This document shows positions 1 to 8,460 of a DNA stretch of 64,000 nucleotides, piece by piece. Each line of letters opens with the position of its first letter. Position 1 is the first letter of the stretch. Under the pieces are notes generated by a model, which saw nothing but the letters and a program-made list of their open reading frames with translations, had not been told where the DNA came from and searched no databases. Both the position numbers and the translations under genes were made by a program. Source of the stretch: Bacillus sp. FJAT-27225 (lineage in GTDB: Bacteria > Bacillota > Bacilli > Bacillales > Cytobacillaceae); contig NZ_MAYU01000021.1 of assembly GCF_001685025.1 (NCBI RefSeq), positions 744,001 to 808,000 of the forward strand. Reading direction: 5' to 3'.

Positions 1-442
1 CACCGGCAATAACCGTCGCAGGTACAACCAATAGAAGTTCTCGCTTTGTTCCTGGCAAATCAAGAGGGATGTCTTTCCCGAAAATCTTATTATCCTTTTC
101 TTTTATAACCGTCTTCATATGTGCTTCAGCTGTTGCCAATGTGGCTAGCTCTTGAACACTTTCAACAAATGTGACAGACTCTTTTTTGGTGTTACCGCCT
201 GCAAATTGCCAAATTACTACTGAAATGATTAAAAGAACAAGGATGGGCAAAATAACTTTAAATACTCCAGCTCTAATAAAGGACTTAGAAATTCGTTTCG
301 GTTCAGATACATATCTTGTGTTTTGACCTACCGCAATTGTTGCAGCACTTTGCTGTCGTGCTTCCTTTAATTCTATTAATAGTCTTTCTAGCTGTTCAAT
401 TTTTTCGTCTTTTTCTTCAAAAATTTCTCTATTTGTACCCAT
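1..442 (-). CDS. DUF4230 family membrane-anchored protein, 5' part only
   Basis: The frame is open from an ATG at 442 to the left edge, so only the N-terminal 147 residues are present. Residues 5-30 are charged and probably coiled coil. A hydrophobic segment (about residues 65-80, LPILVLLIISVVIWQF) is a single membrane anchor. After it comes the start of the DUF4230 domain, with ESVQELATLATAEAH and later PGTKRELLLVVPATVIAG, both characteristic of that family. The function of DUF4230 proteins is unknown. The ATG at 442 is preceded by AAGGTGG at good spacing; an in-frame ATG at 466 is the alternative but has no good ribosome site. The domain assignment is from recalled family patterns, and the C-terminus cannot be judged. 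Confidence 0.75.
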   Translation of the reverse strand, partial: MGTNREIFEEKDEKIEQLERLLIELKEARQQSAATIAVGQNTRYVSEPKRISKSFIRAGVFKVILPILVLLIISVVIWQFAGGNTKKESVTFVESVQELATLATAEAHMKTVIKEKDNKIFGKDIPLDLPGTKRELLLVVPATVIAG

Positions 443-959
443 ATTTCCACCTTCCATTTCACTCATTACAATATTTAAAGTTAAAACTCTTTTCTTTTAG
501 TCTCTTAAAACAGTTTCATCATCACCAATATTTCACTGCGTTTTCATCTTCATCTATTTCGAAAGCAAGTAACACCTGACCGTTCAGGTCCTGCCTATCT
601 ATACACTTTTTATCGAGATTCTTGGTATATTCTATTTCCTGTCTAATTGGTAGTTCCAAGTATGCCTTCCATTCGGATATCCATCAATAAAAAGAATTTG
701 ATTGCCTTGCATTTCCCTCCATTTCCAATAAATATCAACGAATATAATATGATAAATTTAACATAAACATTTAAGATGATGTAGAAAAATCAGGACTTTT
801 ATCTGATATTGTAAAATTTACTAATAAAACAAAAGACTCTATCCTTGTTCACGATGAACTACTCATAGTAGCTCGAGATTCTTTAGAGTTGCCGGACAGG
901 ACAAGCTTATGTCCATAAGAGACTAAAAGATGCACCTAACGTTCTCTCCAACCAGAAAA

Positions 960-982
960 GCCACCAGGATAGTTCCGGTGGC
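960..982. repeat. Short hairpin GCCACC/GGTGGC
   Basis: GCCACC at 960-965 pairs perfectly with GGTGGC at 977-982. There is no T-run on either side strong enough to call it a terminator. Its loop and right arm contain GTTCCGGTGG, reminiscent of the larger repeat at 1060-1101. Confidence 0.4.
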
Positions 983-1059
983 ATTAATACGTATTTAATA
1001 ATATCTTTCTGGTGGGCTAAGCTGTTCATTTTTCAGCCCAGCCTATTAAACACTCTACC

Positions 1060-1101
1060 GGGACGGTTCTTCTGGCATTTAAGAGCCACCAGAACCGTCC
1101 C
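1060..1101. repeat. Inverted repeat of the GGGACGGTTCT class
   Basis: GGGACGGTTCT at 1060-1070 is the perfect reverse complement of AGAACCGTCCC at 1091-1101, with CTGG/CCA(C)CAG extending the stem inward. A half copy, GGACGGTTCCTGTGG, lies at 21920-21934. From memory, dispersed accgtcc-type hairpins are common in Bacillus-type genomes; the mobility mechanism is not shown here. This copy directly abuts the thioesterase gene fragment that begins at 1109. Confidence 0.6.
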
Positions 1102-1108
1102 CATCGCT

Positions 1109-1160
1109 TCATTTTGTGAAAGTAGCGGGCAATACAACCGCAACGACCTCGTTTCCAATA
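1109..1160 (-). pseudogene. 3'-end fragment of a PaaI-type thioesterase gene
   Basis: Read on the minus strand this gives EVVAVVLPATFTK and a stop, almost identical to the C-terminus of the intact thioesterase at 4684-5184 (EVVAVIMPATFTK). The DNA match extends over about 50 bases with few substitutions and a few bases past the stop codon. Upstream of GAG GTC the similarity to the intact gene ends, although the frame remains open to about 1225. It is therefore a duplicated gene tail, not a functional gene. Confidence 0.7.
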
Positions 1161-1320
1161 CCCTTCTCATTGTCGTACAATATCTGTAGTAGGATTGGTG
1201 CAAGGGCCTTTTTAAAATTTATTGCCCTAAATAACCATCAAATTGCAGTCAAATAACCTTTAATTATTTACAGACGGTATGGATTAGGAATAATAATAAG
1301 GTGCTTAGAAACCACACACA

Positions 1321-2634
1321 TTATAACTTCCGTATTACCCCCTCTTTAATTCCAGTAATATAATCCCCGTATATATTCCTTATTAAAAACTCATTTTGTA
1401 AACCTAATCTCCATTTTTCATTTGAAGCAGCAATATAATACTTAAACATATCTTCAACATGTAAATTACTAGACTTTTTATGATAATTCTCATAGCTACT
1501 AAATGAACTTATATACCTACAAAATATTTCAAAAAGGAGAGTTTCGTCAAAATAACTATCCCCTATGAAACTGTAAGTATTGTCATTTCCAAAAAAGAAC
1601 TGGCTCATTTTTAAAATTAGGTCAAACTGATGTTCTTCTAAAACAAACCACTCTTTATCAAGATGTTTAGGCTTTCCTGGCTCAGCTTTATCATAACGAA
1701 TTGCAGATATTAGTTTAGAAATGTAACTACCGGTTATTACCACCAACATATCTGTTATTTGTAATCCAACAAAATCTTTAGAATCCAGGTCTACTAGCAC
1801 TTTCCCAAATCCAATCTTTTCAAATGGCTCAGAAGGGATACCTTGGTCAAGAATTAACGTTGACTGCTCAGGTTGCCATATATCTTTTAACTTGTTCTCG
1901 GACAACCATAAGTCAACATCGAAGCTCACTTTATCCCAATCAAATGATACTTTTTCAAATAGTAAATTATCAGCTAAGTGTTTCCCCTTCCCAATTATAT
2001 TTATCATATTTTTATAATCTTTTAATTGATATTTCATTCTAGCGTTATTTTTGTGCTTTGCTACGAATCCTTTCAAATCATTTTGAATAGAATATAATAT
2101 TTCATTAATTTTTTTCTGTGGATCGAAAAGAGTTTTAATGACCTCTTCTGATGCTTCTAATTCACAATATTTTGTGAGAGTATATTTCAACAATATGGCA
2201 GATTTAATAAATCTTTTAGATTCAAGTTTTAGAATCCATGGTGTGAGTCTGGCATCAACAACCATTGACATTTTATTTACTGAAAAAAGTAAGTTAGAAA
2301 CGTTTGCCTCCAGCAGGATATCAAATAACTTAAGATAGAAATCACTATTAACTTTTTTTATACTCGCAATGCCAAATTTGAAATTCCCCTTTAGAATATC
2401 AATTCCTTTTAGTTCTTTTTCGACTTTATTTCTTTGTTCTTCTCTATACTCTTCAACAAGTTTAGAATATTTTTTGATAATATCTTCAAGAGAACTTTCA
2501 GGGATATAAAGTACATCAGCAACATAAGATCGCATTAAATCATCACCAAGATTTATTCTTCTATCATCACTATAGTTTCTTGAAATTCTAATCGTTTCCT
2601 GTGGTCCCTTTTCATCAATAAAAACTTGTCCCAT
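1321..2634 (-). CDS. Probable DUF3800 domain protein
   Basis: The product is 437 residues and soluble. The N-terminus VFIDEKGPQETIRIS has the D-E-x-G pattern that opens the RNase H-like DUF3800 fold, and DFVGLQITDMLVVITG (about residues 290-305) resembles the conserved LQ-AD segment of that family. Between them lies a charged helical insert. DUF3800 proteins are suspected nucleases found in phage and defence neighbourhoods; no activity is established for this one. It stands alone, AT-rich, between gene debris and small accessory genes near a truncated integrase, consistent with horizontal origin. The family call rests on motif resemblance only. Confidence 0.5.
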   Translation of the reverse strand: MGQVFIDEKGPQETIRISRNYSDDRRINLGDDLMRSYVADVLYIPESSLEDIIKKYSKLVEEYREEQRNKVEKELKGIDILKGNFKFGIASIKKVNSDFYLKLFDILLEANVSNLLFSVNKMSMVVDARLTPWILKLESKRFIKSAILLKYTLTKYCELEASEEVIKTLFDPQKKINEILYSIQNDLKGFVAKHKNNARMKYQLKDYKNMINIIGKGKHLADNLLFEKVSFDWDKVSFDVDLWLSENKLKDIWQPEQSTLILDQGIPSEPFEKIGFGKVLVDLDSKDFVGLQITDMLVVITGSYISKLISAIRYDKAEPGKPKHLDKEWFVLEEHQFDLILKMSQFFFGNDNTYSFIGDSYFDETLLFEIFCRYISSFSSYENYHKKSSNLHVEDMFKYYIAASNEKWRLGLQNEFLIRNIYGDYITGIKEGVIRKL

Positions 2635-3032
2635 AGTTAATCATCCTCAACTTCAATTTTAATCAAATAAACTTTTTATATTTTAAACTGATATCTGTAT
2701 CTACTAAATTCCTAATAGGTTCTATCTTTTTAGATTCGATATTTACTGAAATCCCCATCTGTAGATAAATCAATAAAACACCCTTAACCATCTATTTTAG
2801 CTATAATTAGTTTTGTGTGACGTTGCCCATCCCATCTTTTATTCCGTTAAATGGCCTGATTGTAGAACTCCTACCCGATAAATAAAACCTTTTTAATAAA
2901 GTTGTCATAAACGAAATTATTTGTTGCATAGTAAGATTTTATTGCCCAGTAGTTGTTACAAAAAAAGAGGCGTAAGACAATTTGACTTCCGCCTACTTCA
3001 TATAATGTTAGCTTTCGAAAAGGAACAATAGA
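2635..3032. other. Intergenic region, no gene seen
   Basis: About 400 AT-rich bases without a credible coding frame. The right end holds the terminator of the next gene (2959-2995); otherwise nothing is recognised. Confidence 0.5.
2959..2995 (-). terminator. Rho-independent terminator
   Basis: On the minus strand AGGCGGAAG pairs imperfectly with CTTACGCCT and is followed by a run of seven T after a C. It lies just downstream of the 86-residue gene at 3033-3293. Confidence 0.65.
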
Positions 3033-3293
3033 TTAAAAACAGACATTACATTTGCTCCATTTGTTTCTTGTAACTCTGTTAGCCTCTTGTTCTAACTCTT
3101 TATAATCTATGGAACATATTTTTTCATAATTTGTCCTTGAACCTTGATGTTTTAATGTTTGTAATGTGTAACAAGTAGCATGATGCATTTTAGTCATTTC
3201 AGCAGTACCGAAATGATTAAAAACATAACCTGGTTTGTTATCAATTAGCCATTTCTCATATCCGTTTTCGTCCTTATAGAATTTATATATCAT
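3033..3293 (-). CDS. Small hypothetical protein with Cys/His motif
   Basis: The 86-residue product was not recognised. It opens with a sheet-like segment (YKFYKDENGYEKWL), then GYVFNHFG, a HHATCY motif near residue 40 and a C-terminal KCNVCF. The spaced His/Cys and CxxC could form a small zinc site. It is preceded by a purine-rich ribosome site (AAAGGAGGAGGGG) and followed by a good terminator, both supporting expression as a single-gene unit. Small proteins with this layout occur in restriction and phage-type neighbourhoods, but I cannot assign a role. Confidence 0.6.
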   Translation of the reverse strand: MIYKFYKDENGYEKWLIDNKPGYVFNHFGTAEMTKMHHATCYTLQTLKHQGSRTNYEKICSIDYKELEQEANRVTRNKWSKCNVCF

Positions 3294-3448
3294 TTAACCC
3301 CTCCTCCTTTAATTGATTAAAAATTTCTATGAGTATAAATGTTAATATAGAATATATTAATTGCGGTTATATACTATAAGGATCTTTGGATACAATGTTC
3401 GACATGTATTGAAAAACCCCTTCAAAACAACCTATAAAATGTAAATAT

Positions 3449-3477
3449 AAAAAGAGTGGTTACTTCTGAAACCACCC
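3449..3477 (-). terminator. Rho-independent terminator
   Basis: GGGTGGTTT pairs with AACCACTC across a short loop on the minus strand and is followed by TTTTTATA. It sits 34 bases beyond the integrase remnant. Confidence 0.65.
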
Positions 3478-3510
3478 TTTATCTGTGTAATATTATGAGT
3501 CTAATGACAA

Positions 3511-3837
3511 TCACTCTAATTGAATTAGGTGCCTTTTATGCTGCTCACGTTTCTTCGTGAGTAATCTTGCATATTTAAGTGTGGTATCTGGCGAACTGTG
3601 ACCTAACAGTTCTTGAATAGCTACGATTTCAGCTCCATTATTAAATGTTAATGTAGCAAATTTATATCTTAAAACATGAGGACTAACTTTGTCTTGTAAA
3701 CCAGTTTTGTAAGCTATCATTCCTATTTCCCTTTGGATTCCTCGCTTAGATAATCTTCTATAAGGTTTGTACAACTCTTTTAAAGCTGCCACTAAATCTA
3801 ATAATATTTGCTCTCCTTGATTGATAAAAATCAACAC
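3511..3837 (-). pseudogene. Truncated tyrosine recombinase (integrase) C-terminal part
   Basis: The 108 residues carry the end of a phage-type integrase catalytic domain: HVLRYKFAT (the H-x-x-R box), LGHSSPDTT (second His) and the nucleophile Tyr in LKYARL. The first catalytic Arg and the N-terminal DNA-binding domains are missing; normal integrases are 300-400 residues. The start near MLIFINQGEQ has a plausible ribosome site by chance. It is best read as the residue of an integrated element whose body is gone. No att repeats could be identified with confidence. Confidence 0.75.
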
Positions 3838-3941
3838 TCCTTAGTTAAGATTGGTAAACTAAGGATTATCCATTCAAACACCCAAAATACAAAGTAGTAT
3901 GGCTACATCCTTTTTCTATAACATTTAGCCTTATAGTGACA

Positions 3942-3972
3942 GAAAAAGACGATTACTTTTGGTGTAATCGTC
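3942..3972 (-). terminator. Rho-independent terminator
   Basis: GACGATTAC (3948-3956) and GTAATCGTC (3964-3972) form a perfect 9-bp stem followed on the minus strand by TTTTTCT. It terminates the hypothetical gene at 4073-4447. Confidence 0.75.
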
Positions 3973-4072
3973 TCCTATTGATTGTGTATTGCAAGTATGG
4001 TTGTACTATGTAGTTATAGTTAACAAAAATGAGTTGGAAGCCATATTAATTGTTTATTACACCTAGCTTTTA

Positions 4073-4447
4073 CTACTTCTCGTGATCACGCTTTGGTTTA
4101 TTTTCTCGATTTCCTTGGTGTAGGGAAACTACCCACTTATTTGGTTCTTTATTTCCATCAGGTCTTGGAACCGTATTGAAGTATTTCATTGTGTTTTGTT
4201 GGTAATATTCGTGAGGAAATTCGACTCCTGCAAGAAGGTTATCAAAATATACAAGTCGCTGTGCTACACCCTCTCCTTTAAGATTCCGATCTGCTAGTTG
4301 AGGATATTCTTTTATCAATCTTTTTCCAAAGTTGATAGTTATTTCTTTTGTTTTTGCTTTTGTTTCATCCTGGACAAAATAACGATATTCTTTAATATTG
4401 TCTATGAAAATTTGGTTTTGCTCATCATTATATGTCTGACCACTCAT
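4073..4447 (-). CDS. Hypothetical protein, 124 residues
   Basis: The product is hydrophilic, with no signal peptide, membrane segment or recognised domain. The C-terminus is basic and probably disordered (NRENKPKRDHEK). I place the start at the ATG at 4447 (MSGQTYNDEQ) because AGGAGGG lies six bases upstream; the longer reading from 4483 has no such site. A clean terminator follows at 3942-3972, so this is a single-gene unit. The function is unknown. Confidence 0.6.
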   Translation of the reverse strand: MSGQTYNDEQNQIFIDNIKEYRYFVQDETKAKTKEITINFGKRLIKEYPQLADRNLKGEGVAQRLVYFDNLLAGVEFPHEYYQQNTMKYFNTVPRPDGNKEPNKWVVSLHQGNRENKPKRDHEK

Positions 4448-4620
4448 ACTCTTCCCTCCTAAACAACCATTCCTCAGCTTCATATATCTCTAGCTCTTAC
4501 TTTAGACCCAAATAATATTTTTGATAGTCTTCCGAGCCTCCATACTAAATTCCTCAAACTTAAAGGGCAATTGATTCTACTTCTGGACTTATTGCTGGAC
4601 CTGTATTTTTATCTCGACGA

Positions 4621-4676
4621 CCTGGCACTACTCAAGCTCGAATAAAATCCATTCAACAAGCTTAAGCAGCGCCAGG
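4621..4676. repeat. Inverted repeat of the CCTGGC class
   Basis: CCTGGC (4621-4626) and GCCAGG (4671-4676) bracket a core containing AAAATCCATTCAACAAG (4644-4660). The same 17-base core occurs at 57387-57403 inside another CCTGGCACT-bounded element. The repeat lies just downstream of the thioesterase stop codon. Confidence 0.6.
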
Positions 4677-4683
4677 CATCACT

Positions 4684-5184
4684 TTATTTTGTAAAAGTAG
4701 CGGGCATTATAACCGCAACGACCTCGCCACGGGCACAAAGAACATCATTTGCAAATACCTCTGTATGTACTTTCCATCTTTTAGGATGAATTTCTTCAAC
4801 TGTTCCAACTGCTTTCAATGGAACATCCTGCGGAGTTGGTTTAAGGTATTCCACATTGAGACTGGCAGTTACAAATCTAGGAGGTTCTGTGCCATCTCCT
4901 ATTTCGTTTCCATTCTTGCGGTGCAGTGCAAGTGAGGCAGACCCGGTTCCGTGGCAATCAATTAGTGAAGCGATCATCCCGCCATATATAAACCCGGGAA
5001 TTCCCATGTATTTGGATTCAGGCGTATAGATTGTAACTGTCTGGTCACCTTGCCAGCCAGTGCGAAGATGATGGCCATCTTTATTTAATCGGCCGCACCC
5101 ATAACACCAGGCAAAATCATCGGGATAGATATCCTGTATTGCGTTTTCAATTGTTTCTCCCATGTATAAATTCTCATTCCTCAT
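4684..5184 (-). CDS. PaaI/YbdB-type hot-dog fold thioesterase
   Basis: The 166-residue cytoplasmic protein belongs to the hot-dog superfamily that hydrolyses acyl-CoA thioesters. GGMIASLIDCHGTGSA, near the middle, matches the central helix where this family keeps GG-x-x-x-x-l-D. FVTASLNVEYLKPTPQD is the typical following strand, and a C-W-C-Y-G-C cluster near residue 30 may bind metal. The substrate cannot be predicted. I start at the ATG at 5184 because GGAGG lies six bases before it; upstream in-frame ATGs overlap that site. A duplicated scrap of this gene's 3' end lies at 1109-1160. The anmK stub lies directly upstream on the same strand. Confidence 0.75.
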   Translation of the reverse strand: MRNENLYMGETIENAIQDIYPDDFAWCYGCGRLNKDGHHLRTGWQGDQTVTIYTPESKYMGIPGFIYGGMIASLIDCHGTGSASLALHRKNGNEIGDGTEPPRFVTASLNVEYLKPTPQDVPLKAVGTVEEIHPKRWKVHTEVFANDVLCARGEVVAVIMPATFTK

Positions 5185-5237
5185 GGCCATCCTCCATTCC
5201 AAAACTATGTGAAGATTATCGAAAAAGTCAGGTGCCG

Positions 5238-5351
5238 CTAGAAGGGGAGTGAAGTTTGCCGCTTATGCATTATTACTTCAACTACTGCTGCACCCACTCC
5301 GTCTAATGATGTGCCACACATTAAGCCACCTATAAAGCTTACAGTTTTCAT
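5238..5351 (-). pseudogene. anmK: Stub of anhydro-N-acetylmuramic acid kinase gene
   Basis: An ATG at 5351 with its own ribosome site (AAGGGGA) starts a 37-residue reading whose residues 9-22 are GLMCGTSLDGVGAA. This is the N-terminal ATP-binding signature of AnmK (GLMSGTSLDG). After about 27 residues the similarity stops and the frame soon ends at TAG. Full AnmK has about 380 residues, so this is a 5' stub. It sits at the distal end of the MurNAc operon, where anmK would make sense. It is flanked by perfect 11-bp inverted repeats, CTAGAAGGGGA at 5238-5248 and TCCCCTTCTAG at 5357-5367. Confidence 0.75.
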
Positions 5352-5370
5352 GGCATTCCCCTTCTAGGAA

Positions 5371-6420
5371 TTAATTAAGTTGAGAACGAATAATATTATG
5401 CAATCTAGGTCTTAGTCTTAAAATATGTGATTGTCGTCCAAAATGAACTCGATTTGTTAATAGAATTACGTTTAACTCAGCTTCAGGGTCAAACCACATA
5501 CTTGTACCTGTAAACCCAGTATGGCCATATGATGATTGGGAAAATAAATCACCACAAGAGGACAGTGTAGGACCTTTTAAAAGCCACCCCAATCCCCTAT
5601 ACTCTTTATCAAAAGGGGTATAGTTTCTCTTAGATAATTCAATAACCGACTCAGATAAGATACGTTTCCCCTTATACACACCATTATTTTCAATCATAGA
5701 TGCATAGTTTTGTAAATCTTGTAATGTTGAGAAAAGACCAGCATGACCACTTATTCCGCCCATGGTTTCAGTATTTTCGTCATGCACTATCCCTCGCTTA
5801 TAATCCTTTAACTTCTCATTATATTCGGTAGAGGCAAAACGATCTATATCATAAGGAGGATTAAATCCTGTTTCATCCATCTCCATAGGCACAAAAAATT
5901 CTCGCTTTAGAAACTGATCGAATGTTTCTCCAGTTACCGTTTCTATCACTCTATAAAGAGTAATTAAACCAAGGTCACTATAAATTACTTTTGTGCCAAT
6001 CTCATGTTCTAAAGATTCATCATATATTTTTTTTACTATCTGATCCGTATTTAAACCTTCTCGGTAATACTGCCTATAGGAAGGCAATCCCGATGTATGC
6101 GTTAACAAATTCCTCAAAGTTACAGATTCTTTTCCGTTTTTAGCAAACTCCGGCAAAAAAAAAGAAACAGCATCATCTAACCTGATCTCCCCATATTCAA
6201 TAAGCATCAAAAATGCAGGTAATGTCGCAACTACTTTCGTGAGGGAGGCAATGTCAAATATAGTATTTAGTTCCATTGATAGTTTTTCTGGATAAACAGA
6301 TTTAAAACCTATTGCTTCTTCCAACAATACTTTTCCCTTATGAGAAACGCTAATCGCAGCCCCTGGTATATGTTCTAGATCTATCTCTTTCTGCAGAAAG
6401 TCTAGTACCATTTCTCTCAT
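5371..6420 (-). CDS. Serine hydrolase, class C beta-lactamase fold (AmlB/YbbE-like)
   Basis: The 349-residue product has the three penicillin-binding/esterase motifs: SLTK (about residue 58), YSD (about 145) and HTG in YGHTGFTGT (about 295). There is no signal peptide, so it acts in the cytoplasm. In B. subtilis the ybb MurNAc cluster carries the equivalent gene ybbE (amlB). By analogy it probably cleaves the peptide or amide from imported muropeptides; this is inference. It follows the GNAT gene by 22 bases and is the last intact gene of the operon. A D-aminopeptidase or esterase activity cannot be excluded. Confidence 0.75.
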   Translation of the reverse strand: MREMVLDFLQKEIDLEHIPGAAISVSHKGKVLLEEAIGFKSVYPEKLSMELNTIFDIASLTKVVATLPAFLMLIEYGEIRLDDAVSFFLPEFAKNGKESVTLRNLLTHTSGLPSYRQYYREGLNTDQIVKKIYDESLEHEIGTKVIYSDLGLITLYRVIETVTGETFDQFLKREFFVPMEMDETGFNPPYDIDRFASTEYNEKLKDYKRGIVHDENTETMGGISGHAGLFSTLQDLQNYASMIENNGVYKGKRILSESVIELSKRNYTPFDKEYRGLGWLLKGPTLSSCGDLFSQSSYGHTGFTGTSMWFDPEAELNVILLTNRVHFGRQSHILRLRPRLHNIIRSQLN

Positions 6421-6442
6421 TAATAAAACAACCCTTCAATTT

Positions 6443-7396
6443 TTAAATATTCTTTTTATAAGAATTATAGCTTTTCCAAACTTCATACCCTAACTTACCA
6501 TAGAAATCGATCAATCCTGTCCAGTCAATGACAATTGAATTCACGTTACGATTTCTTAAATAAACAATACCTGCTTGAACAATTGCTAGTCCGTATCCGT
6601 TTTTACGTTCATTAGAATCAATTCCCAGCGGTCCAATTCCACCTAATTCTTCATTAAACAATGGTGCCCAATAGACATTTTGAGCTATGATTGGAGAATT
6701 AGAGTCATTCATTCTACAGAAGCCAATAATTTTATTCTCCTTTTTAAGTACGACAAACTCTCTGCCAGTACCACCCTTTTCAAAATAATGAATAGCTTCA
6801 TATTCCCACCTTCCGGGAAAACATCGGTTTAGGAACTGTAAAAAGGGATCTTTGTCCTTTATATCTAAGACTGAGAACTCTACGCCTTCAAACTTCGGAA
6901 AAGCAGTATCACTACCTGAATTATATTTACACAAAACATCATAGTCACTCCCAAGCTTGTTATACCCCTGCTTCTCAAACCAACTTGATACATCATCATA
7001 TTGTTGGGGTATACCTGGAAAATAGTGCCACGGGTCTCTACCTAGTACGATCGAGTTGATATTATTATCCATAAAGATTTTTTCAGCATGCTTTAACAAA
7101 TTTGTTCCTATACTTTGATTACGGAAACGGTGGTCTACTAATAATACCTGAATCCACCCCATATTCGGATTCATTCCTACTTCTAATTTTTCTTGCCACC
7201 TCTTTGCAACTAAGAACCCGATAACATTGTTATTTTCATCTAATGCTATACGAGAGGCTTCAAAAAAAACATTATCATCTCTGAAACTATTTTGTTCAAA
7301 TAACTGCTTACGCATAGGAAAGTCTGTACCTAGTTCTCTGTTCCAAAGTTCTACTAGTTCTTCTAATTTGTCTATACTCCATGAGATAAACCTCAT
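6443..7396 (-). CDS. Tandem GNAT-domain N-acetyltransferase
   Basis: The protein has 317 residues with two GNAT-like halves. In the first, VDHRFRNQSIGTNLL (about residues 88-102) is motif A, binding acetyl-CoA. In the second, LGIDSNERKNGYGLAIV (about 258-274) is a second motif A, followed by DFYGKLGYEVW, the usual GNAT end. The acceptor is unknown; placement between the amino-sugar kinase and the serine hydrolase suggests acetylation of a cell-wall sugar or peptide. It is 15 bases from the kinase gene and 22 bases from the hydrolase gene, so cotranscription is very likely. Confidence 0.75.
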   Translation of the reverse strand: MRFISWSIDKLEELVELWNRELGTDFPMRKQLFEQNSFRDDNVFFEASRIALDENNNVIGFLVAKRWQEKLEVGMNPNMGWIQVLLVDHRFRNQSIGTNLLKHAEKIFMDNNINSIVLGRDPWHYFPGIPQQYDDVSSWFEKQGYNKLGSDYDVLCKYNSGSDTAFPKFEGVEFSVLDIKDKDPFLQFLNRCFPGRWEYEAIHYFEKGGTGREFVVLKKENKIIGFCRMNDSNSPIIAQNVYWAPLFNEELGGIGPLGIDSNERKNGYGLAIVQAGIVYLRNRNVNSIVIDWTGLIDFYGKLGYEVWKSYNSYKKNI

Positions 7397-7411
7397 ATTC
7401 TTACACCGTCC

Positions 7412-8392
7412 TTAACATTTTATGTAACGGTTGAAAAATTCTATAAAACTATCATCGATTTTTATTTTTTCTTCTAACAAAGCTGCTATAATTGCTCCGC
7501 CTACAGGGGGAATCTCAGGAATAACAATGGTATAATTTATCCTATTCTCGCTCAAGACATCCTCAATGCTGTTTTGGAATAAATCAAGTCTATTGAAAAG
7601 CCCTCCAGTAAACACGATATTTATACCCATTTGTTTTTCGGTTGTAGAAAAAAGCCGATTAATTAGGCAAGAAATAGATTCTCCTACATATAACCCATTT
7701 TTTTCAATAATTTTCATAGCAACACGATCACCCAAATCAGCTGCTTTAACTACAAGTTTACTTAATGAGGCAATTAATTCTTTTGAGTTTTTTGATTGAT
7801 AAACGGTGTGTACTAAATCTGGTAGTGACTGAACTTGAAAGTGTTCTACAATAAGTTCCTTAATTATTGTTGATTTCCCAAGTCCATCATGTTCCAAAAA
7901 CGCTGCACGTAAACCTTCACTGCCAAGAGAATAACCACTGCCTTTCTCACCAAGTAAATAACCCCAACCTCCAACACGGTCAAAAATTCCCCTGTCATTC
8001 AAACCGTATGTAACCGAACCGGTCCCAGCAATTTGGATAATTCCTGGCTTACCCAAAGTACCAGAATATAATGCTGTAATTGCATCATTATTAACTGTAA
8101 CATTTACCCCTTTTGGTAATAATGAAGTCAAGATATCTTGCATTTCCTTCCTTGCAGAAGGATGATCAACACCTGACATCCCAGCGTAGACAGTTTTTAC
8201 TTGTGAAAATAGATTGTCGCTTTGTTTCTTTAATGAGTCTATAAGTTTAGATAACTCAATTTCCAATTCATCATGTGATACACTGTTGGGGTTGGAAGCG
8301 CCAGATATAGCTTCAGCAATAATTTCCCCATTTGAATTGGCTATGACTCCTTTGGTTTTTGTACCGCCACCATCGATTCCTAAGACAAACAT
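7412..8392 (-). CDS. murK: BadF/BadG-type N-acetylmuramate/N-acetylglucosamine kinase (MurK-like)
   Basis: The 326-residue protein is of the ASKHA ATPase superfamily. VLGIDGGGTKTKGV at the N-terminus is the phosphate 1 loop, NNDAITAL carries the catalytic Asp and IAGTGSVTYG is phosphate 2. MurK of Clostridium acetobutylicum, of this family, phosphorylates MurNAc and GlcNAc at C6. Here it would make MurNAc-6-P, the substrate of MurQ encoded two genes upstream, which is needed because no PTS MurP is present. I start at 8392 (ATG, GGAGG eight bases upstream) instead of the longer reading. A pure GlcNAc kinase is the alternative. Confidence 0.75.
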   Translation of the reverse strand: MFVLGIDGGGTKTKGVIANSNGEIIAEAISGASNPNSVSHDELEIELSKLIDSLKKQSDNLFSQVKTVYAGMSGVDHPSARKEMQDILTSLLPKGVNVTVNNDAITALYSGTLGKPGIIQIAGTGSVTYGLNDRGIFDRVGGWGYLLGEKGSGYSLGSEGLRAAFLEHDGLGKSTIIKELIVEHFQVQSLPDLVHTVYQSKNSKELIASLSKLVVKAADLGDRVAMKIIEKNGLYVGESISCLINRLFSTTEKQMGINIVFTGGLFNRLDLFQNSIEDVLSENRINYTIVIPEIPPVGGAIIAALLEEKIKIDDSFIEFFNRYIKC

Positions 8393-8460
8393 AAAAAAGG
8401 CCTCCACTATAAGCATATTAACCATATATTAAAGAAACCGCCCCATTCCCGAGCCAGCCC

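Larger units (their letters stand above)
443..1320. other. Gene-poor stretch with gene scraps and hairpins
   Basis: No intact gene is visible in about 880 bases. A minus-strand reading ending at 522 (DLNGQVLLAFEIDEDENA near its end) is open only back to about 684 and has no start codon, so it looks like a decayed gene tail that I cannot name. Two hairpin repeats (960-982 and 1060-1101) and a scrap of a thioesterase gene (from 1109) are listed separately. Confidence 0.5.

Noticed and set aside
316-579. 87-residue plus-strand reading near the left edge
   Set aside because: Its left part is antisense to the DUF4230 gene; composition is Phe/Leu-rich as expected from the reverse of an AT-rich region.
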